Below the pieces are notes generated by a model that saw nothing but the letters and a program-made list of their open reading frames with translations, was not told the origin of the DNA and searched no databases. Shown here piece by piece: positions 28,305 through 37,424 of a stretch of 64,000 bases of DNA. Each line of letters begins with the position of its first letter. The stretch's first letter is position 1. The stretch comes from Lachnospiraceae bacterium (GTDB taxonomy: Bacteria; Bacillota; Clostridia; Lachnospirales; Lachnospiraceae). The DNA is taken from contig JAFSBX010000106.1 in the NCBI GenBank assembly GCA_017437065.1, forward strand, positions 1-64,000. Reading direction: 5' to 3'. The translations under genes were made by a program, and so were the position numbers.

Positions 28305-31004
28305 ATGAATCAGATTAGCTTTTTAGATAAAAATGGAAATTTTGCAATGAAACAGCCGGAAAATTATAGTTATTTATACTTTCCGGTGGCAGGTGAAAAA
28401 GGAATTAAAGGTGCTGTAACACCGAATTTTGGTGGAGATATTAAACTTAACCAGAATGCGTTCATTATGGAGCCGGTAAGTGCAGAGAATCTTCACAATA
28501 ACCGCTCAGGAAGAAATTTCTGGTGTACTGTAGAAGGTGTGGGAAGCTGGTCAACAGTAGGAGCTTCAGCAGAAGAGGAAGTAAAAAAGTTTACGGATTG
28601 TCAGGATAAAAGTGAGCTTATGGCAGGATTTATGTGGCACAGTATGGTAAGAAGTTCCATGAAATATCAGCTGACATCCAAGGTAACCTCTTTTGTTCCG
28701 TTGACACATAATGTAGAGATTATGCAGGTGGAAATATGTAATACGAGCCGTATGAAACAGACAATAACTCCTACGGCGGCAATTCCGATTTATGGAAGAA
28801 GTGCAGATGATATCAGGGATCACAGACATGTAACATCTTTATTACATAGAATTAAAACAACAAAATATGGTGTGGAAGTAAAACCTACTTTATCTTTTGA
28901 TGAACGTGGACATCAGAAAAATAATATCACATATTTCGTTTGTGGTATTTCAGGAGAAGGTGTTGCCCCGGTAGAGTTTTATCCTACAGTAGATGAATTT
29001 TTAGGAGAAGGCGGTAGTTTCACCTCTCCGGCAGCAGTGTTAAGAAAGAAAACCGGAGTACCGGAAGGAAGTGTATTTAGTGGAAGAGAAGCTGTAGGTG
29101 CATTCAAATTTAAACCGATTGAACTGGAACCACAGGAGAAGGTATCTTATACGGTGGTGATTGGTGCAACAGAAACACCCGAAGAAATAGAAGGTATTGT
29201 AAGTGCATTTGACACAGAAAAGAAAGTACAACAGGCACTGGAAAACCTAAAAGAATACTGGCAGAAACAAGTAAATGTAAGATACTATACCGGAAATGAA
29301 AGATTTGATAATTTTATGCGCTGGGTAAGTTTCCAGCCGATTTTAAGAAGAATTTACGGATGTTCCTTCTTACCGCATCATGATTACGGCAAAGGAGGCA
29401 GAGGATGGCGTGATTTATGGCAGGATTGTCTGGCACTGTTAATTATGAACCCGGATGTGGTTCGTCAGATGATTGTGGACAATTATGGCGGAGTCCGTAT
29501 GGACGGAACAAATGCAACCATTATTGGCGAGAAGCAGGGACAGTTTATTGCGGACAGAAATAATATTACCCGTGTATGGATGGATCATGGAGTATGGCCA
29601 TTTATGACTACCATGCTTTATATTAACCAGACCGGTGACATTGAAATTTTGAAAGAACAGGTAAAATATTTTAAAGACCGTCAGGTAGAAAGAGGAACAG
29701 GTATTGACGAAGAATGGACAGCGGAATATGGTGAAATCCAGAAAACAGTAGACGGAGAAGAGTATACAGGAACTATTTTAGAGCATTTACTGTTACAGCA
29801 TTTATGTGCGTTTTATGAAGTAGGGGAGCATAATCACATCAGACTGCGTGGTGCAGACTGGAATGATGCACTGGATATGGCAAATAAAAAAGGTGAAAGT
29901 GTTGCATTTACCAGTGCATATGCCGGAAATTTAAGAGATTTGGCAAACTATATGACGATTCTGAAAGAACAGACAGGTTGCACTACGGTAGAGATTCTTG
30001 AGGAAATGCAGATACTTTTAGAAGATAGTGATAAGCTTTATGAAAGTGTACAGGCAAAGACAGAATTATTGCAGAAATATGCAGTGAGCTGCAGACACAA
30101 TGTCAGTGGAAAAAAAGTCAATGTGGATATTGATACAGTAATCGAAAATTTGAGAAATAAATCGGAATGGATAGTAGAGCATATACGTAAAACAGAATGG
30201 GTAACAGATAACGAAGGAAATGGCTGGTTTAACAGTTATTATGATGACCATGGAAATGCGGTAGAAGGTATATTTGAAAAAGGAGTCCGCATGATGTTAA
30301 CCGGTCAGGTATTTACGGTAATGAGCGAAACAGCCGATTTAGAACAGGTAAAATCAATCTGTGTAAGTGCAGACAAATATCTTTACGAAAAAACAGTTGG
30401 CGGATATCGTTTAAATACAGATTTTAAGGAAGAAAAATTTGATTTAGGAAGAATGTTTGGATTTGCTTATGGTGAAAAAGAAAACGGTGCAGTATTCTCA
30501 CATATGACCGTTATGTATGCGAATGCTCTTTATAAGAGAGGGTTTGTAAAAGAAGGTTATAAAGCATTACAGACATTGGCAGACACGGCACTTAACTTTG
30601 AGGTAAGCAAAATTTATCCGGGTATTCCTGAATATTTTGATGCAAACGGAAGAGGAATGTATCATTATCTGACAGGAGCTGCCAGCTGGTACATGCTTAC
30701 CATGATTACAGAAGTATTTGGTGTACACGGTGAAGTTGGAAAAATGGTAATTGAGCCGAAGCTAGTAAGCAAACAGTTTGACGAAAACGGATGTGCTTCC
30801 ATTCAGGTAAATTTTGCACATAAAACCTTTGAAATTCAATTTTCCAACAAAAAAGGTCTGTCTTATGGAGAATATCAGGTAGGAAGTGCTATTTGTGACG
30901 GAAGTAAGAAATTACTTTACGAAGATGGACGTGTAGTAATTTCAAAAGAAGAGCTGTCCGCAATGGATGATTCGATGCATCGGATTGAAGTGGAATTACA
31001 ATAG
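28305..31004 (+). CDS. GH94 phosphorylase, laminaribiose phosphorylase type
   Basis: I choose ATG 28305 (GGAGG four bases upstream) over an in-frame ATG at 28257 that overlaps the GH16 stop. The 899-residue product is longer than cellobiose phosphorylases and resembles the Paenibacillus and Acholeplasma laminaribiose or beta-1,3-oligoglucan phosphorylase group: SYLYFPVAGEKGIKGAVTPN and SGRNFWCTVEG near the N-terminus, and RGWRDLWQD and LRGADWNDALD with the catalytic Asp at D518. It would convert laminaribiose plus phosphate into glucose 1-phosphate and glucose. It shares a transcript with the cytoplasmic GH16. The exact chain-length preference is not readable. Confidence 0.8.
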   Translation: MNQISFLDKNGNFAMKQPENYSYLYFPVAGEKGIKGAVTPNFGGDIKLNQNAFIMEPVSAENLHNNRSGRNFWCTVEGVGSWSTVGASAEEEVKKFTDCQDKSELMAGFMWHSMVRSSMKYQLTSKVTSFVPLTHNVEIMQVEICNTSRMKQTITPTAAIPIYGRSADDIRDHRHVTSLLHRIKTTKYGVEVKPTLSFDERGHQKNNITYFVCGISGEGVAPVEFYPTVDEFLGEGGSFTSPAAVLRKKTGVPEGSVFSGREAVGAFKFKPIELEPQEKVSYTVVIGATETPEEIEGIVSAFDTEKKVQQALENLKEYWQKQVNVRYYTGNERFDNFMRWVSFQPILRRIYGCSFLPHHDYGKGGRGWRDLWQDCLALLIMNPDVVRQMIVDNYGGVRMDGTNATIIGEKQGQFIADRNNITRVWMDHGVWPFMTTMLYINQTGDIEILKEQVKYFKDRQVERGTGIDEEWTAEYGEIQKTVDGEEYTGTILEHLLLQHLCAFYEVGEHNHIRLRGADWNDALDMANKKGESVAFTSAYAGNLRDLANYMTILKEQTGCTTVEILEEMQILLEDSDKLYESVQAKTELLQKYAVSCRHNVSGKKVNVDIDTVIENLRNKSEWIVEHIRKTEWVTDNEGNGWFNSYYDDHGNAVEGIFEKGVRMMLTGQVFTVMSETADLEQVKSICVSADKYLYEKTVGGYRLNTDFKEEKFDLGRMFGFAYGEKENGAVFSHMTVMYANALYKRGFVKEGYKALQTLADTALNFEVSKIYPGIPEYFDANGRGMYHYLTGAASWYMLTMITEVFGVHGEVGKMVIEPKLVSKQFDENGCASIQVNFAHKTFEIQFSNKKGLSYGEYQVGSAICDGSKKLLYEDGRVVISKEELSAMDDSMHRIEVELQ

Positions 31005-31105
31005 TATATAAAAGGAAATGTATTCGTAAGTATGGAATCGAATTATATTGGATATCTTTATTGAGATAATATAGAATTGACAGAATAAAAATTAACAAGG
31101 TTTTA

Positions 31106-31162
31106 GAAATCCTCCGGAAGATGTGTAATCATTAGTAATGACACCTTTCAGGGGATTTTTTG
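31106..31162 (+). terminator. Terminator after laminaribiose-type phosphorylase
   Basis: GAAATCCTCCGGAAGATGTG pairs imperfectly (with G-U pairs) with GACACCTTTCAGGGGATTT, followed by TTTTT. Confidence 0.8.
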
Positions 31163-31169
31163 TGTAGTA

Positions 31170-31201
31170 TTTTGATATTTATATCATGATTTTGATTTTT
31201 T
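31170..31201. promoter_or_regulatory. Candidate AraC operator upstream of GH16 copy 2
   Basis: The segment starting TTTTGATATTTATATCATGA matches 27345-27375 at 27 of 31 positions. It lies about 105-135 bases before the GH16 start. The remaining bases up to 31305 are AT-rich promoter sequence with an AAGGAGG ribosome site. Confidence 0.55.
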
Positions 31202-31305
31202 AAAATGACTATATTTAGTATATTTAAAAAGTACATATTTTAATAAAAAAAGTGTGTAAAACTAGCAAATTTTAACAAAACTAAGTAGGTTATAAGGAGG
31301 TTACA

Positions 31306-34300
31306 ATGAAGCGAAAAAATGTGAAATGGATATCGTATCTGTTAATTTGTGCAATGTCTTTTTCAAGTATGGCAAGCTATTCTTCCATAACTGCATACGC
31401 AGAAGAAGGTATAGCTACAGAAGAAACATTAGTAGTAGAAGAAACAGAAACATCCACAGTGGTTGAGGAAAGTAAAACCGGGGAAGAAACAGAAACCGGA
31501 ACAGAGATAGAAACAGAGGTTGTAACGGAAACCGGAACAGAGACAGAAACAGAGGTTGTAACGGAAACCGGAACAGAGGCAGAAACAGAAGTTGTAACAG
31601 AAACGGAAACAGAGACAGAAACAGAGGTTGTAACGGAAATTGAAACAGAGACGGAACCGGAAGTTGTAACAGAAGTTGAGACAGAAGCTGTGGAGGAAGA
31701 AACAGAAATTACGACAGAAAATGAAACAGAAGCTGCAACGGAAGTGGAAACCGAAACAGAAGAAGTTTTTGAAGTACAGGGTGAAATCGTAGAAGTAGTG
31801 TCCGATGCGCTTGATTTTGAACCGGAAAAAGATGGTGAATATACTTTAAAGTTTAAAGAAGAATTTACAGGAAACACATTAAATTCAAAATATTGGCAGC
31901 CGGAGTTACATGAACCGGGTTGGGTAAATAATGAATTACAGGAATATACAAATTCGGAAGAAAATATTTTCATTATCGAAGATGCAGAGGAAGAAGGAGA
32001 TGGAATTCTTGTCCTTCAGGCAAATAAAGAAACTCGTGACGGAAAAGATTATTATACATCAGGTAAAGTAACAACACAGAATAAGTATGATTTTAAATAC
32101 GGTAAGATAGAAGCCAGAATTAAAGTTCCGGAGGCAAAAGGATTACTTCCTGCTTTCTGGCTGATGCCAAGAAATGAACAGTTCTACGGACAGTGGCCAA
32201 GATGTGGTGAAATTGATGTTATGGAGGTACTTGGACATCAGACAGATACCGTGTACGGTACCATTCATTATGGAAATCCACATAAAGAGAAACAGGGGTC
32301 TTATACTTTAACAGACGGCAGTACATTTGCAAGTGGATATCATACCTTTACGGTAGAATGGGAACCGGGCAAGTTTACATACTATATGGATGGTATCAAA
32401 TATCATGAAGTAACAAACTGGTTTACAAAGACAGAAGGTGGGGATGAAATTACGTTTCCGGCACCGTTTGATCAGGAGTTTTATTTACAGTTAAATCTTG
32501 CAGTAGGCGGAAACTGGCCGGGAAATCCTGATGGTACTTTTAGTGCAGATGGTGAACAGCTCTGTGTAGACTGGGTAAAAGTATGGCAGAAGGATTCCTA
32601 TGATGAAAATGTGGAAAAACCGGAAGAAATCGTAAACTGGAGAGAACCGGATGCCAACGGAAACTATATTGTAAATGGTGATTTTGCTACAGCAGAAGCA
32701 TTAGATGATGAAGAGTACTGGAGCTTTTTAACAGCATTGGGAGGAGAAGCAGTTGCATCAATTGCAGGAAATATTTTAACAATTGATACAACAAATGCCG
32801 GTACGGTAGATTATTCCGTACAGCTTGTTCAGCCACAGCTTCCAATGAGAAAAGGAAATACATATAAGTTATCTTTTGATGCAAAAGCAGCTGCTGAAAG
32901 AACAATGATTGTGGATGTATCCGGTCCGGATAATGGATATATTCGTTATTTCAATGATACAAAACTTACTCTTGGAACAGAGTGGGCAACTTATGAATAT
33001 ACCTTTACAATGACAGGGGAAGATGATGCAAACGGTCGTTTGGAATTTAACCTTGGAAATCAGGGCTCAGCAGCACAGGTACAGCTGAAAAATGTAAAAT
33101 TGGAAGTAACAGGAAAAGAGGAATTAGAGGAAGATTCCGGTATGCTTCCGGATGGTAATTATGTGCATAACGGTACATTTGATATTGGAACAAATCGTCT
33201 TGGATACTGGGATGTAGTAAACACAGCAGAAAATGCAACAGTAAGCGTAACAAATGACAATGGTGTGCGTCAGTTGAAAGTAGACGCAACTGCGGTAACA
33301 GCGCTTGAACAAGTGGTTGTAAAACAAAAAGAACTGGCATTAGTAGCAGGTACAGAATATGAGCTTACTTTTGATGCTTATGCAGATGCAGCAAAAAGTG
33401 TGAAAGTGATTGTTGCAGGTCAGACAATGGATGTGGATTTGACGGAAACAAATCAAAAGTTTACTTACAAATTTAAAACACCGGAAGAACCGGGCAACAC
33501 AGATTTAGAGTTGCATTTGGGTACCACAGGAACAACGTATGTAGATAATGTAACAATCAAAGAGGATTCACCACTTGTAAACGGTGAATTTAATAATAAA
33601 ATGGCTGGTTGGGAGCATTTTGCAGATTCCGGCATCAGCAGTGCGGTAACTGCGGAAGTGGTAAAAGAAGATGACAACAATGTAATCAGATATACCATTG
33701 GTAATACAGGAGATGCCGATTGGAAAATCCAGTTAAAACAGAATAATATTACTCTGGAAAAAGGAAAGAGTTATAAACTTGCATTCAAAGCAAAATCAGA
33801 TATGAATAGAAAAATTATGTTTGCTTTACAAAGAGATGGGGCGAGTGATAATGATTGGACATCCTATTCCGGAACAGACATTATTGATTTAACAAATGAA
33901 TATGCAGAATATTCCAAAACATTCACAATGAGTAATGCCACAGATACAGCAACTATTTTAAGTATTTCCATGGGTGCAGTAGGTGGTACGCAGATTACGG
34001 AAGAACATCACGTTTGGATGGACAGCTTTACATTAGTTGAAGTAGAACCGGAAGAACTTCCGAAAGAAGAAATGGGTGCTACAGGAGTCATCAGAAACGG
34101 TAACTTCGTAGAAGGTGATAAAAACTGGCAGGTGACCATTAATGCACCGGCAAAAGCAACCGTTGATTTTAGTAATAATAGTGCTACTTTTGATATTGAT
34201 GAAGTAGGAAGTGAAAACTGGCATATACAGTTAAAACAGTCAGGAATCCATTTGGAATATGGTCAGGAATATGTAATTACCATGAAAATGCAGGCGGAAA

Positions 34301-36393
34301 ATACAAGAGATGTTGAATTCTGTTGTATGAGTACAGGTTATGCATGGTATGGCGGTGGAATGGCAAAACTGATTGGTGGAAAAGAAACTGTAATTTCCCA
34401 TACATTCAGAATGGGTGATGCCAATGCGACAGAAAGTGATGCCAATGCAGATTTTACTTTATCCTTAGGTAAAATTGCAGGAGGAGAATCTGCTGCCGGT
34501 AAAGTAACCGTAAAATACATTAGTATTATGCCGAAGGAAGATGTAGTTTCCGAGGGATTACGCGTATTACCGATGGAAGACAGAACTTATACCGGAAAGG
34601 CAATAATACCTGTAGTTGTAGTATACGATGGTGCAGTTCCATTACAGGAAAAAACAGATTATGTGGTATCTTTCAAAGACAATAAGAAAGCAGGTACTGC
34701 AAAAGTAACTGTAACAGGAAAAGGCAATTATGCCGGAACAGCAGCTACGGAATTTAAGATAATAGCAAAAGATGTGGCAGCAGAGGATGTTGTAATCAGT
34801 TACAAGGACAAGCTTCTTGATACAGGTAAAAACCAGAAACCATTAAGTAAAATTTCCTATAACGGAATTACATTAAACACTAAAAATGATTATAAAGTAG
34901 AGTACTTTAAATGCGTAAACGGGGAAGTACCGGAAGATGCAAAAGCTTTATCCCAGATTAAAGCAGCAGGCGACTACAGGATGGTAATTACCGGTAAAGG
35001 AAACTTTACAGGAACCGTAACCAAAGATGTAAAAGTGTATGCTAAAAATTCCGTTGTGGATATCAGCAAAACAGCAATTACCGTTGGCGGAAAGAAATCC
35101 GGTTACAGCGTAGTGTGTGACGGAACCGAAAAGAAACCGGAAATAAAAGTAACTTACAAGGGAAAAGTAGTTGACAGTGCAAATTATACAGTGAACTATG
35201 AAAACAATGTAAACGTAGGAACAGCCAAAGTTACCATTACCGGTGTCATGACAGAAACAGAAGACGGCGTAACAGGATATATCGGTTCTGTGACAAAGAC
35301 TTTTAAAATCAAAGCAACCAAACTTTCTGACGTAGCTGCAATTGACACTACAAAATGGAAGAACAAAGTAGATTTCAATGAAACTTTAGGTGCAGCAGTA
35401 CAGGAAAGCGAAATGCTGAAACTGAAAGCCGGAAAAACAGATGATACTTTTGCGGAAGGTACTGCATATAAAGTAAGCTACAGCAAAAATACAAAAGCCG
35501 GAAAAGCAACCGTAATCTATACCGGTATCGGTAAATATTCAGGAACTATCAAGAAGAACTTTACCGTAAATGCCGTGGAATTATTCAAAGATAATCAGGC
35601 AAAAACAGGAGTAGAGGTAAGCATTGGTAAAACTGCAGTGTATGCACAGAAGGGCAGCAAAGTAGATGTAGTTGTCAGCTTAAACGGAACAACACTTGTA
35701 GAAGGTAAGGATTATAAAGTAACCTACAAAAATAACAAAGCAGCTACAACTGAAAAAACAAAGGAAAATAAGAAACCTCAGGTAACTATTACAGGTATTA
35801 ATGGTTACAAAGGAAAGATTACTGCGAAGTTTACTATTACACCTGCTGATTTATCAACAATGGATATAAAAGCGGCAGACGTGGCTTACCAGAACAAAAA
35901 AGGTAAATACAAGTCAGCACCGGTACTGACAGATGCAGACGGTAAGAAATTAAAAGTAAACAGAGATTACACAGTAAAATACTATTTAGCAGCAGACGGA
36001 ACAGAACTGGGTAAAAATGATGTAGTGGATGCAGGCGAAGCCGTGAAAGTGGTAGTAACAGCAAAAGGCAAAAACTACACAGGAAGTAACGAAGCAGTAT
36101 ACAAAGTTGCAGTACAGGATATTTCCAAAGCGAAAGTAGTTGTAAAAACCAAACCATATACAGGAAAAGCAATTACACTTACAGCAGAAGATTTTACGAC
36201 AATTAAAGTAGGAGATACAAAATTAAAAGAGGGAGTACACTACGAAATCGTAGAAGACAGCTATGAGAATAATATCAACAAAGGAACTGCAAGTGTAACA
36301 ATCAAAGGAATCGGAAACTATGCCGGAACGAAAAAAGTTACTTTTAAAATTACAAGTCGCGCGATGGCGTGGTTCCAGAATATATTCAAATAA
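31306..36393 (+). CDS. Secreted multidomain GH16 laminarinase (copy 2)
   Basis: A 1695-residue paralogue of the enzyme at 13077, with the same order of parts: signal peptide (about 1-32, MKRKNVKWISYLLICAMSFS onward); a Thr/Glu-rich repeat stalk (about 45-165); a GH16 domain (about 180-430) with catalytic GEIDVME (E302, D304, E307); four CBM4/9-like modules (NGDF, NGTF, NGEF and NGNF starts); then Ig-like repeats with YTGKAIIPVVVVYDG and similar. Unlike copy 1 it lacks the second acidic linker before the Ig-like part. The C-terminus ends RAMAWFQNIFK, almost the same as copy 1, with no LPXTG. It has its own promoter region and terminator. A callose, fungal wall or laminarin substrate is inferred. 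Confidence 0.9.
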   Translation: MKRKNVKWISYLLICAMSFSSMASYSSITAYAEEGIATEETLVVEETETSTVVEESKTGEETETGTEIETEVVTETGTETETEVVTETGTEAETEVVTETETETETEVVTEIETETEPEVVTEVETEAVEEETEITTENETEAATEVETETEEVFEVQGEIVEVVSDALDFEPEKDGEYTLKFKEEFTGNTLNSKYWQPELHEPGWVNNELQEYTNSEENIFIIEDAEEEGDGILVLQANKETRDGKDYYTSGKVTTQNKYDFKYGKIEARIKVPEAKGLLPAFWLMPRNEQFYGQWPRCGEIDVMEVLGHQTDTVYGTIHYGNPHKEKQGSYTLTDGSTFASGYHTFTVEWEPGKFTYYMDGIKYHEVTNWFTKTEGGDEITFPAPFDQEFYLQLNLAVGGNWPGNPDGTFSADGEQLCVDWVKVWQKDSYDENVEKPEEIVNWREPDANGNYIVNGDFATAEALDDEEYWSFLTALGGEAVASIAGNILTIDTTNAGTVDYSVQLVQPQLPMRKGNTYKLSFDAKAAAERTMIVDVSGPDNGYIRYFNDTKLTLGTEWATYEYTFTMTGEDDANGRLEFNLGNQGSAAQVQLKNVKLEVTGKEELEEDSGMLPDGNYVHNGTFDIGTNRLGYWDVVNTAENATVSVTNDNGVRQLKVDATAVTALEQVVVKQKELALVAGTEYELTFDAYADAAKSVKVIVAGQTMDVDLTETNQKFTYKFKTPEEPGNTDLELHLGTTGTTYVDNVTIKEDSPLVNGEFNNKMAGWEHFADSGISSAVTAEVVKEDDNNVIRYTIGNTGDADWKIQLKQNNITLEKGKSYKLAFKAKSDMNRKIMFALQRDGASDNDWTSYSGTDIIDLTNEYAEYSKTFTMSNATDTATILSISMGAVGGTQITEEHHVWMDSFTLVEVEPEELPKEEMGATGVIRNGNFVEGDKNWQVTINAPAKATVDFSNNSATFDIDEVGSENWHIQLKQSGIHLEYGQEYVITMKMQAENTRDVEFCCMSTGYAWYGGGMAKLIGGKETVISHTFRMGDANATESDANADFTLSLGKIAGGESAAGKVTVKYISIMPKEDVVSEGLRVLPMEDRTYTGKAIIPVVVVYDGAVPLQEKTDYVVSFKDNKKAGTAKVTVTGKGNYAGTAATEFKIIAKDVAAEDVVISYKDKLLDTGKNQKPLSKISYNGITLNTKNDYKVEYFKCVNGEVPEDAKALSQIKAAGDYRMVITGKGNFTGTVTKDVKVYAKNSVVDISKTAITVGGKKSGYSVVCDGTEKKPEIKVTYKGKVVDSANYTVNYENNVNVGTAKVTITGVMTETEDGVTGYIGSVTKTFKIKATKLSDVAAIDTTKWKNKVDFNETLGAAVQESEMLKLKAGKTDDTFAEGTAYKVSYSKNTKAGKATVIYTGIGKYSGTIKKNFTVNAVELFKDNQAKTGVEVSIGKTAVYAQKGSKVDVVVSLNGTTLVEGKDYKVTYKNNKAATTEKTKENKKPQVTITGINGYKGKITAKFTITPADLSTMDIKAADVAYQNKKGKYKSAPVLTDADGKKLKVNRDYTVKYYLAADGTELGKNDVVDAGEAVKVVVTAKGKNYTGSNEAVYKVAVQDISKAKVVVKTKPYTGKAITLTAEDFTTIKVGDTKLKEGVHYEIVEDSYENNINKGTASVTIKGIGNYAGTKKVTFKITSRAMAWFQNIFK
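31490..31760 (+). repeat. 36-base-period Thr/Glu repeat in GH16 copy 2
   Basis: Degenerate in-frame repeats encode units like TETGTETETEVV. They occupy the same position as the Glu-rich repeat of copy 1 (between signal peptide and GH16) but with a different unit, so the two stalks expanded independently. Confidence 0.85.
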
Positions 36394-36401
36394 GTAAAAA
36401 G

Positions 36402-36427
36402 GAGGCAGGTGAGAAATCATCTGCCTC
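36402..36427 (+). terminator. Hairpin after GH16 copy 2
   Basis: GAGGCAGGTGA (36402-36412) pairs with TCATCTGCCTC (36417-36427), a stem of 11 with one G-T pair, followed by AAACTTTTA. The T-run is short, so termination may be moderate. The hairpin lies in the convergent gap before thiT. Confidence 0.7.
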
Positions 36428-36479
36428 AAACTTTTACAAGAAAACACCATTAGATTGACATACTTGTATGGACTTTCGT

Positions 36480-37034
36480 CTAAGCGGCAGCCATCGCTTT
36501 CGCTTTCCTCAATGCCGTTGCGACCGGTGGTAAAGCAATCAAAACAACCGTAGCAATCATCTCCGGTAAGATATAACTCAGGTTATACTGTGTAGAAGCA
36601 ACAACTGCCAGCAGATTCCCCTGCATATCCCCCACGTATTCCGTATAAAAAATCAGTCCCGAAATCATATGAAACACAAAGCGCCCCAAAACGCCTACAA
36701 TATACCCCGTTAATAACCCATGCTTTCTATTGCTGAAAAAACCGGAAAGTCCTAAAGCACCGAAAGCCAGAGGATAGTCTAACAGTACCTGTGCCGGATG
36801 TACGAAATAAGGTCCGATGATAAATTGTAAAATTCCGTAAGTTGCAGCGGTAATCAGTCCGATTGCCGGACCATACCAGTAGCCCGTCAGACAAATAATC
36901 AGCATGGAAAAAAGAGTAATGGAACCGCCGTTTGGCAAAGAAGGCAGTTTGATGACTGCGGAAATAACAGTAGCAAGTGCCAAAGCCATGGCACAGAAAA
37001 CGAGTTGTTTTGTTGAAAGTTTACTTTTAGACAT
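36480..37034 (-). CDS. thiT: Thiamine ECF transporter S component
   Basis: A 184-residue membrane protein with about six helices and the ThiT pattern (KQLVFCAMALALATVISAVI, LPNGGSITLFSMLIICLTGY, YPLAFGALGLSGFF). ThiT binds thiamine outside and is energised by the shared EcfA-EcfA'-EcfT module, which is not encoded here. Identification is supported by the TPP riboswitch in its leader. The ribosome site GGAGGA lies eight bases before the ATG and is itself part of a hairpin ending in seven T residues. It stands alone, convergent with GH16 copy 2. Confidence 0.93.
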   Translation of the reverse strand: MSKSKLSTKQLVFCAMALALATVISAVIKLPSLPNGGSITLFSMLIICLTGYWYGPAIGLITAATYGILQFIIGPYFVHPAQVLLDYPLAFGALGLSGFFSNRKHGLLTGYIVGVLGRFVFHMISGLIFYTEYVGDMQGNLLAVVASTQYNLSYILPEMIATVVLIALPPVATALRKAKAMAAA

Positions 37035-37042
37035 AAAAAAAT

Positions 37043-37065
37043 CCTCCCATATTTACGCAGGAGGG
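37043..37065 (-). promoter_or_regulatory. RBS-sequestering hairpin of thiT
   Basis: On the minus strand CCTCC pairs with the ribosome-binding GGAGG across a 12-base loop, and seven T residues and then the ATG follow. It could mask the ribosome site or act as an intrinsic terminator controlled by the upstream TPP aptamer. Confidence 0.5.
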
Positions 37066-37125
37066 GACAATCAATGTATAAATGTGACGTGTTTTTAGAA
37101 GGTATGTCAGTTAAATGGTTAATAG

Positions 37126-37151
37126 AAAATAAAATAGGGCAAATGCCTATT
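37126..37151 (-). terminator. Candidate expression-platform terminator of the TPP riboswitch
   Basis: On the minus strand AATAGGCATTTGCCCTATT, followed by TTATTTT, forms a short hairpin with a T-rich tail just after the aptamer. It is an alternative to the hairpin next to the start codon. Confidence 0.5.
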
Positions 37152-37167
37152 ATAGTCACATTTATAT

Positions 37168-37253
37168 ACATGCTTCCTTACGCCGGTATTATCCGGTTCA
37201 AGTAGTGAGGGTCAGAATCGAAAGATTCATTCTCAGCAAAAGCTCCCCTAGCG
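37168..37253 (-). ncRNA. TPP (thi-box) riboswitch aptamer
   Basis: Read on the minus strand, the leader contains GGGGAGC, CTGAGA, GACCC and the conserved block ACCGGATAATACCGGCGTAA followed by GGAAGCA. This is the standard arrangement of the thiamine pyrophosphate aptamer. It lies between a good promoter and thiT and would switch the gene off when TPP is plentiful. Confidence 0.96.
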
Positions 37254-37271
37254 TTTTTTATTTTTTTACAT

Positions 37272-37300
37272 AATATACTTTTTATGAAAAAAAAAGTCAA
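37272..37300 (-). promoter_or_regulatory. Promoter of the thiT leader
   Basis: On the minus strand TTGACT and TATATT are spaced by 17 bases, ending about 20 bases before the riboswitch. Confidence 0.75.
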
Positions 37301-37424
37301 GAGGAAAAATACATTTTGGCTTATTTTTTATGTAAGAATGCAAGAATAGACACTACCAAATTAAAGGGAAATATGGTAAGATGAGGTATAAGTGGGAGTT
37401 TGTATACAAAAGGCGGGTAAGAAT

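Noticed and set aside
31377-31973. Antisense 198-codon Ser/Val/Thr frame
   Set aside because: It is a shadow of the Thr/Glu repeat stalk of GH16 copy 2.
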